Assembly (NCBI GenBank): GCA_029532625.1
Contig: JARFXM010000003.1
Location: 1,364,001 to 1,428,000, forward strand
Reading direction: 5' to 3'
DNA: 64,000 nt
From: Lomentospora prolificans
Taxonomy: Eukaryota; Ascomycota; Sordariomycetes; Microascales; Microascaceae
Notes under the pieces: generated by a model
What the model saw: only the letters and a program-made list of their open reading frames with translations
Told to the model about the DNA's origin: nothing
Database searches by the model: none
Shown: in pieces, positions 56,847-64,000 of the stretch
Layout of the letters: every line of letters begins with the position of its first letter
Position numbering within the stretch: the first letter of the stretch is position 1
Made by a program: the position numbers and the translations under genes

Positions 56847-57705
56847 AAAAGAAATGAGACTGGTAGGGATTATTAAAGAATCCCCGCTTGAGTAAAAGTG
56901 GAAACCAGGGGGGCCGACCGAATTCCGACACCCTGTCATCCCAAGCCTCGTTGCTTGTCACCACTCCCGTCGACCTCAAACCTCCCTTCCTCCGCTTCAT
57001 ATTCTCTTTTTTGGTGTTGCCATATTAGGTATTTCCATAAGCCCGGTCTTTTCCCCCCGTGGTTCGAAAAGTGGCGCGCCGCCCCCGCGTTGACATGAGG
57101 ATCCAGGGCAGAATATCTTTGTGCGTGAAGATGGCGAAACGCCTCTCACCTGCGGAGTGAACACGTCCCACATCGTGACAGATGGCGCCCGGGACAAGGC
57201 AGAGAACCCTCATTCTTCTGCCTGCCGTCGAGGCTGAGGCAGTACGCACGCTGTGATCAGTTCAGCTTGAACGAGGCGGATGCTCTTCACAACCGTCCCG
57301 CCCTCCAACGATATCTTGCGTTTTTATTGTTAGGCATCAATCAGAAAACCCCCATTTTTTTTCCCCAACAGACACATGCCAATCGTATAAAGCTTGCAGT
57401 CTAAAAAGGGCGGCGCAGGAGACCAAAAGCAACAAACGCGATGCAATACAAACGCGAGGTGCAACGGCCACGACAGCGAGAGACATGATTCACAATTAGC
57501 GAATCCATGAGCGTGCAACGAAACAAATTACTCTATAGGCCATCGTACTGCTTAGTTTACAGGAGACACGCGAACGCACGACCTTCAGCCCCATGCCCCA
57601 CTTTCATCGTCTTAGCCATCTCCATATTGACTCACCTCCAAAGACTGAAGGCAGAGATCTAATAGCAGGTGACGGCGCCTGTACTGGTATTTACTCACCA
57701 CAGAT
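55467..57705. other. Intergenic region
   Basis: No gene seen. A 33-base A run (56812-56844) immediately follows GGGCC. Short minus-strand frames around 56350-56670 and 57330-57518 have no family resemblance. Confidence 0.5.
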
Positions 57706-59694
57706 ATGCGGCTTATTGACACCAGCACACTCAAGCTACAATTCTTCGCTAGCGATGTTCCGCCATACGCCATCCTCTCCCATACGTGGGGTGATGGCGA
57801 GGTAGCTTTTCAGGACATGCAAAGGGGCCGCGCCTTTGCATCCCGACTCCAGGGTTTTGCCAAGATCGAGGACTGCTGCAGACAGGCCAAGCGGGATGGC
57901 TACGCCTGGGCCTGGGTTGATACCTGCTGTATAGACAAACAGTCTAGCGCCGAGCTGTCCGAGGCCATCAACTCCATGTACCGCTGGTACCAACATTCCG
58001 CTGTGTGCTACGTCTATATGCCCGATGTTGTCGCCGACCCCGATAGTTTTCCCGTCTCGAACTCCCCGACCAGCCTCGTGCCAGGCGAGGCGTGGCCTTC
58101 CTCGCCTGGGCGCGATGCGAAGCACCTGCGGCGTCTTGGCCTTGCCTTTGCTGCCAGTCGGTGGTTCAGGCGCGGATGGACTCTTCAGGAGCTCATCGCA
58201 CCGCGGCTGGTCGAGTTCTACGACAGAGACTGGACCGAGATTGGGACCAAAGCCAGCCTGGTTTCGGACCTGCAGCGTATCACCGGAATTCGCGCCGAGA
58301 TCCTCCAGGGTGCGTCTCCCGGTAGCCTATGCACAATAGCGGAGCGCCTGAGCTGGGCCTCCAAGCGGGATACCCTGAGAGTGGAGGATCGTGCGTACTC
58401 CCTCCTTGGCATCTTCAATGTCAACATGCCTTTGTTATATGGCGAGGGCCAAAATGCCTTCATACGCCTCCAGGAGGAAATCATAAGACGGTCCGAAGAC
58501 TTGTCTCTTCTTGCTTGGTACCAGCCGAGATTGCCAGGCTCATATTCTGGCGTGCTTGCCCCAGACCCTGCAGGTTTTACGCCTGTGCTGTTTACGGAGA
58601 ACGCCCCAGTAATGCAAAGCGACTCAGCAGGAGGACCGGTTTTAGGGTTGACCTGGAAGGACGTGCAGACAGTTACACCGGATCTCATTACAGATCCAAG
58701 GGCTCGGTGCCATCTACCTCTTCCCCTAGGGTCTGGTAATGAGACAGTACCACCGCCCACAGTAACAAGTCGCGGCATTCGAGTCACTTTGCCAGTTGTT
58801 GAGCCCTCTAAATTGGGCATCACGAGTCACCCCAACGACCTGATGGTGTGGCCATTCCTTGGCGCTCGTCGCGGCGCGTCCCCGGACGAAGGTGTCTGGC
58901 TCTGCATTATTGTTCGCGTGGTTTCCGCGGTTGGCAGGCCTGGCGGACACGTCCAGGGGGATGACTACCTCGTGGCCTCCCGCCCAACTCCTGGCACTGC
59001 CCGGGGTCTGATATGTATGTCCCCGCGAGACATCAAGCACTTCAAGTGGAAGAGATTATACCTTGCGTATAATTCCACCCCAACGACGCCCCGCACCGAA
59101 TGGTCTGTCAACTACCCCAACGATGGCTACCCCAGCCATCAAGAGTCTCTGACCAGTAACGTCCTCATCGTCCGCCTAGGGGGTGTCAATAGTCATCTCT
59201 CGGTGGATGCCCACCGTCCCTCCGAGTGGAAAATGGCCGAGATGACAAAAGGAACCTACCACATGTATATTCCAGTCCCAGATCCCCACAACAGATCCCC
59301 GGACGAGAGCAAGCAGACCTCGGTGCAAGAGGCACAGTTCTTATGCAGCTACTATGGGAGTACGACCCTAAACAGATCTTCTGCACATGAAAGGTTCTTA
59401 GTCGTCTTCTCCACTTACTATCAGGGCCTGTCGCGGAGATTCAGTTGTCGTGTTCGCAAGATCAGCGGAAACCCCAGAGCAGATATTCCACGGGAACCGT
59501 CTTACGCGACGTCCCAGAGGGAAGGATCTCTCGTGCCAGTTGATCGGGCCTACCTCTTGTTTGAGAGTGGCGTCGTTCTCCAGGTAGCCATTAAGGAGAA
59601 CGTTCATCTCATACGTGATAACTGCCAGTTCGTTGGCGTTGCTCTCACGATGACTATCAACATGCAAGGAATGCGGAGGTCGCCGCGTTCATAG
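57706..59694 (+). CDS. HET-domain protein
   Basis: A single exon encodes 662 residues. The N-terminal 180 residues contain the HET signatures: MRLIDTSTLKLQFF, PPYAILSHTWG (block 1), KIEDCCRQAKRDGYAWAWVD and TCCIDKQSSAELSEAINSMY (block 2), then WFRRGWTLQELIAPRLVEFY (block 3). Downstream is AYSLLGIFNVNMPLLYGEG, also typical of this family. HET-domain proteins act in heterokaryon (vegetative) incompatibility, where recognition of a non-self partner triggers a cell-death reaction; the partner and regulation are unknown here. The C-terminal half is not clearly a repeat or NACHT domain, so the recognition part is unassigned. The context is accessory, with long gene-free flanks on both sides. Confidence 0.93.
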   Translation: MRLIDTSTLKLQFFASDVPPYAILSHTWGDGEVAFQDMQRGRAFASRLQGFAKIEDCCRQAKRDGYAWAWVDTCCIDKQSSAELSEAINSMYRWYQHSAVCYVYMPDVVADPDSFPVSNSPTSLVPGEAWPSSPGRDAKHLRRLGLAFAASRWFRRGWTLQELIAPRLVEFYDRDWTEIGTKASLVSDLQRITGIRAEILQGASPGSLCTIAERLSWASKRDTLRVEDRAYSLLGIFNVNMPLLYGEGQNAFIRLQEEIIRRSEDLSLLAWYQPRLPGSYSGVLAPDPAGFTPVLFTENAPVMQSDSAGGPVLGLTWKDVQTVTPDLITDPRARCHLPLPLGSGNETVPPPTVTSRGIRVTLPVVEPSKLGITSHPNDLMVWPFLGARRGASPDEGVWLCIIVRVVSAVGRPGGHVQGDDYLVASRPTPGTARGLICMSPRDIKHFKWKRLYLAYNSTPTTPRTEWSVNYPNDGYPSHQESLTSNVLIVRLGGVNSHLSVDAHRPSEWKMAEMTKGTYHMYIPVPDPHNRSPDESKQTSVQEAQFLCSYYGSTTLNRSSAHERFLVVFSTYYQGLSRRFSCRVRKISGNPRADIPREPSYATSQREGSLVPVDRAYLLFESGVVLQVAIKENVHLIRDNCQFVGVALTMTINMQGMRRSPRS

Positions 59695-60156
59695 GGTAGC
59701 GAAGCATGACAATCTAATCTTCGACCCCTAATGAGGGTGTTCATGATTAGCAAACCTTGTTTGGAGTACCGCCGCGTGCTAGTCGCTAACCATCGTCCGA
59801 TGCTCCATGTCATTCCTACGCAGAGTCCATTAACAGCGGGACCGAGATGTGTAGACGCACGCCACCTGGCCACCTTCATTCCATGTACGCGGAACATTCC
59901 CACTCTAGTCGCCGTAGAGAGGCCCGTATTATGCTTTGGCGGGGGCCTATAGTATAGGCAGGGCATTCCTTAACCAATCCATGATGTTGGAAACACACTA
60001 CATCTCGCCTCCACCCCATCGGCGTCCTCGGCGTCATTTTTGGCGCAAGGAACCATTGGGCCAGGTGGGATCTCCAATCCGAGAGCAAAAGTAGGAAGAA
60101 CTCGGGACTTACAACTTTCTAACTAGAGCCTTAGGGTCACATGGCCTTAGTGGGCC

Positions 60157-60187
<31 letters not shown>

Positions 60188-63100
60188 AGGTGTTTCGAGA
60201 AGCAGTAGTTTGGGCGTTTTGTTCTGGATTCATCAACAGACGGGGTCGAAAGTGGGTATGGTAATCGGCCAGACTTCTCCAAATAAGCTAATGGAAGGTG
60301 GGGAGGGGGGGGCAAATTCTTTCGGATTGGCGCTAGAGTTACTCGCGCCGCTCTTGATCCCATTTTCGGTAGCCATTACCGATGGAAGGGAGCGCCGTTA
60401 ATAGGATAGCAAAGGCGAGGCCAGGAAAAGAACAACTAGAAGCCGCTTTTTTTCGGCGAGAAATCTAGTGTGGATGACGTCGGCCCGGGCAGAGGGGTGT
60501 GATACTCGCAACGCAGGCCATTCAATCCCACGAGGATGGCTGAATTTTACTGCCGCTCCCAACAAGTAGACAATGCTCGGATTTAGCATCTTTGAAATGC
60601 CTTGTTGGCACTGGCGCAGACTGATCTACTGGGCGAGACTGCTAAACGGGTTTTTGCTATGCTGGGGGGAGTGGCCAATGACCTAGCCAGCGCTCAGTAG
60701 ACTGAAGTCCAAAGGCGAGCATAGACCCCGTACAGCCGTTTACGACACCATGACTTGGATTTGGAGAAACCCTGGGATTGTCGATGCACGCCGTTGCATC
60801 AAAGCCTGTGCCGAGCATGCTCTCATAGAGGGCGTGGAAAGCCAGTGGTGCCACATCCGGAAAACCAGATGACTCTCTTCTGGGATGGTAATGCTTGTCG
60901 GTCCATCTCTGCGCCGGCGCCGTTCGAACTCCGTAAGTTTGTGCCGTGGTTGCGACATACAACGTTGAGAGGAATGGATCACGCCCCGCTAAGAAAAGCG
61001 CGAGCGGTCGACGTCGGACTCAGTGATTGGTGTGGACACCGACAAGGGCGCCGGCGAATCGCAGGCTCCCATTAGACTTGGCACATAACCAGTTTTGTCG
61101 GGTATGGTGGAGGAGGCTGACCAGACCCAGGGTTCAGCTAACTTCCTGATACTTGCATTGTTACATGAAATTGGAGTTGTAGCATTGGCAGCGAAGCTCT
61201 CGCCAGCAGGCCCGTGGCACCACCCCGAAATTTATCCATCAAAGTAGATATGATTTGAGGAAAGAGTGCGTTCAAAAAGAATAGGCGGTGGCAATATAGG
61301 GCCGACAGATGCTCCATTTGGCCCGTCGTATTAGATATGGTGGATGCTCTCCTGGACGTCTCATGCTACGGTGAGGGGCAAGAGGACAGTTGCTGCATCT
61401 CTCATGCGAGCCAGCGGAAGTCCTTTCTCGTCAATGGCGGCACATCGATAATACAAGGATAGAAATTCTTTGAGGATCGAATAGGCACAAGCGAGTTGTG
61501 GATGAGCTGGCAGCCGTGCAGGATGCAATGTGTGTGACCCTCCTTGAAGCTCGAGGTGGGACTGTTAATGTAGTAGCGCCGGAGAGCTCCGCGCGGGTAT
61601 TGCAGGTAATACAACATGATGTTGGGCAAGTCCCCTTGGCCACTCTCGTAATCTAAACTTTTCGCTTCCTGTTGGTGTGGAGGCATGGCAGCGAGATCTG
61701 ACTTGACGTGCGGAGGATAGGCGCCTCTTCACTCCCACTGGTCGGCGCTAGTGATGTGGCTGGCTCGAGGATGTTGGGGGAAAGGAAGAAACTCTCTTGC
61801 CTCGTGGTCTTCGCGGTCACCGGGCTGTGCTTTCCCAGCGCTGTCGGTATGTAATAGCACATGTTTGGAAATATTTAGGCCGAGTTGGGGCCATGCGCTT
61901 GTGAGGTACGCCCCTCCGCTGCAACCCGGAGCCGAAGAACTGTTGCTTCCCACTCGGTACGCATCAACCCCAGAAATTGGACAAAGCAGAGAGTATGTAC
62001 CCAGCAGCACGCCGAAGCCCATGGGGGATACTTTAGTGTTGGCTTCGAAAAGGCCAGATCCATATGCACCGCAAGTCTCAGCCTGCGAAGCGGCCACCCA
62101 TTCAGCACGCAGGGATGGAATGCATCTTGTATTCCTGTCATACCTCGACCCTATCTACTACGCTTAGCATGGCCCGCGGTCGAATGGTTTTCTGGGTCTC
62201 GCCGACAGAGTCACCATGACGGTTATAACGGCAACAAACGGAACTCTGGTATGTCAAGGTGAATTGCAAGATCGGGGTACCCCAAGAGGTACTTCGAACA
62301 CACCAGGTCAGGGTAAGTTTTCCTTTGCTGGGGGACATGTCAGCCAGACAGGAGGTACGACGTATTATGTGGAGCGAGGTCTGCTTGTTAAGTGGGCGCT
62401 CGAAGCTCCGTAAAAAATGTTTAATGTTACTATTGCTGGCTGGGCTTTGACGGAAGGCCTTTCCCCAGTGTTACTTTGCTCGCACGTACAAATATACGCT
62501 GGCGAGCGATGCACCACGGAATTGAAAGCGCTGGCCAGGCGGCCCCGAAAACCCGTTAACCCCGTAGCTTCCACGAACTAGAAAGCCTTGAGGCCTTCTT
62601 TAATCCCAGCGAGAGAAGCGCCGATCTCTTCTTCTGGCCGCCTCTGGAAAATGGTCGAATGCGCAAGACAGGAATTCCAAGGATTGAGAGCACACAGATC
62701 GGCCTAACGCAGAGCATGCTGGAGGAGGCGTTCTCAAGGTTGGCAAAAAAGAGCTTAGAATAACTGCTAAACCTTGTTGGCCGGGGCGTGTGCAAATCTG
62801 GAGAAGTAAATGGGGATTAGCTTGCGGAAACCCTGGCCAGCTCCAGCCAAGGTTGCCAAAACTCGAGCTTCCACGTGAGGGACAGACCAAGACCCCGGCT
62901 GTAGTGGGTTCCAAGGACATGCTGCATTGAGAGAAATTTCCAATGCCCCATACCCGTGCGCTCCTAGCGTGTGTGCTTTGTGACGAATCTCATGATAACT
63001 GTTCAGCATTGTATCCTTCCTGGTACAGTTGAGCTACGCAAACGCGAGGAGATGGGTTTCTCTCGGAGTAACCGCGTAAATTACCGGCAAGAGTCGAAGG

Positions 63101-64000
63101 AAACCAGTCCGTATAATCTGGCGGCTTGTCCGCACCAGCGTCACTGGGCCTACGGTGCACCACAGCCAGCGTCTGCCCAGTACGGCTCAGCTGGCATGGC
63201 ACAATGGCTGGATTATAGAGGGCGAGCAGTTAAAAGCCAGCAGCTAGCGTGCGGGTTACAGAAGGGCACGCTATTGCCGACGAGCAACGGCAGTGGTAAC
63301 CTCAACTCGGTCTCGGACAGTTTTATCCAGACCGTGCATCTCGCGTGCCCAAATATCACCGAGTATTAACCCATTTGGCGCCACTCCCGTCGGCCAGCCC
63401 ATGTCTCAGCCAACCAATCAAGCCGTAACCTCAACGCCTTCTCGGCGCTTCTTCCCACTCCAAACGCACCCTATTACTGCCACCCACTTTCCAATCTCCA
63501 CCCCCTTCACCTTTCGAAAGCCTCCAGCGCTGTCATTCCTTTTCCCTCTCTGGGGGGGTGTGCGCTGTTGGTCTCCACTGCATCCTCCTCGTCTTTTCCG
63601 ATCCTTTTGTCGGGGACCCTCCTCTTTCACTCGAGAGTGGCGCCGTCACGGTTTTTGCGTCGCAGTCGGCGTTGTTTTGGTTGTGGTCTTCCTGTATTAC
63701 CGAAGGTGAAGGGGAAAAATCCTGGGGCAACTAATCCATTTGCTACACTCCCCCCCTTCTCGCGGGACCCCATCTTTCCACCCCTCCTTCCCCTCTGCCA
63801 TTCCTCCACTCCCCAGTCTCCTCGCTCCCTTGCCACCCCGCAGCTCCGATCTTGGGTTAATACATACTAAGTAGGTATTGTGGTAAGTGTGGGATGATAC
63901 AACGTTAAACTTCTCCAAGCCTTGAAACCACGCGCTGGCCTCCTCAACCCCAATGCAGAAAGAGCCAAACACGCATCTCACCGAGGTAGCTGGATTCACA
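59695..64000. other. Gene-poor right end
   Basis: No gene is supportable. An A29 run (60157-60185) follows GGGCC. Several minus-strand stretches between 60657 and 62160 look protein-like but lack ATG starts and are cut by stops: PDVAPLAFHALYESMLGTGF (60657-60962), IMLYYLQYPRGALRRYYINS (61402-61686) and EWVAASQAETCGAYGSGLFE (61729 to about 62158). They could be relics of one gene or chance. From about 63370 the plus strand becomes pyrimidine-rich, as seen before genes elsewhere in the window; any such gene would begin beyond the edge. Confidence 0.45.

Noticed and set aside
63293..63709. Plus-strand open stretch near the right edge
   Set aside because: Pyrimidine-rich Pro/Ser/Phe translation resembling a leader; no family resemblance and no start support.

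Overview
The window is nuclear DNA of a filamentous ascomycete (Pezizomycotina, most likely a Sordariomycete). The evidence is a set of short spliceosomal introns (about 50-225 bp, GTAAGT/GTATGT-type donors, CTAAC-type branch sites, YAG acceptors) and families typical of these fungi: a HET-domain protein, a Crh-type GPI-anchored GH16 transglycosylase, a cutinase, a CFEM-like cysteine-rich GPI protein and a secreted DUF1524 nuclease. The species cannot be named from the sequence.

Layout. The left edge (1-17.8 kb) holds housekeeping genes: the 3' end of the purine gene ADE8, an uncharacterised protein with a C2-C-H-H zinc-binding pattern, a monocarboxylate-type MFS transporter, mitochondrial AIM24 divergent from a kinesin-10 (Kid-like) motor, a PAP2 lipid phosphatase and the Crh-type GH16 enzyme. 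From 17.8 to 27.5 kb lies a 9.7 kb gene desert with a roughly 280 bp (TTTTA)n satellite and the broken remains of a LysM-domain gene. From 27.5 to 44.2 kb come the secreted nuclease with a one-base frameshift, a small F-box-like protein, a large Sec7-PH exchange factor, a fungal C2H2-like protein and a REI1-like zinc-finger protein. From 46.7 to 49.7 kb three neighbouring genes all encode small secreted or GPI-anchored proteins. From 49.7 kb to the end come a MITE-like inverted-repeat element, a LYC1-like acetyltransferase, a cutinase with an unusual C-terminal extension and a HET-domain protein, followed by about 4.3 kb with no supportable gene.

The genes do not form one pathway, and I see no biosynthetic cluster (no PKS, NRPS or terpene synthase). 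The shared theme in the accessory part is surface and secreted function: wall remodelling (GH16), secreted hydrolases (nuclease, cutinase), small cysteine-rich or GPI proteins and a dead LysM gene, separated by long repeat-rich intergenic DNA with a decayed Ty1/copia fragment and many pure A/T runs. I did not find a clearly new multi-gene system. The observations most worth following are the frameshifted nuclease, the inverted-repeat element with a 22 bp perfect palindrome, two introns that stay open in frame, a PAP2 enzyme lacking a motif arginine, and the LysM relic.

All gene models are read by eye from splice signals and family knowledge. Exon borders are given in each entry.
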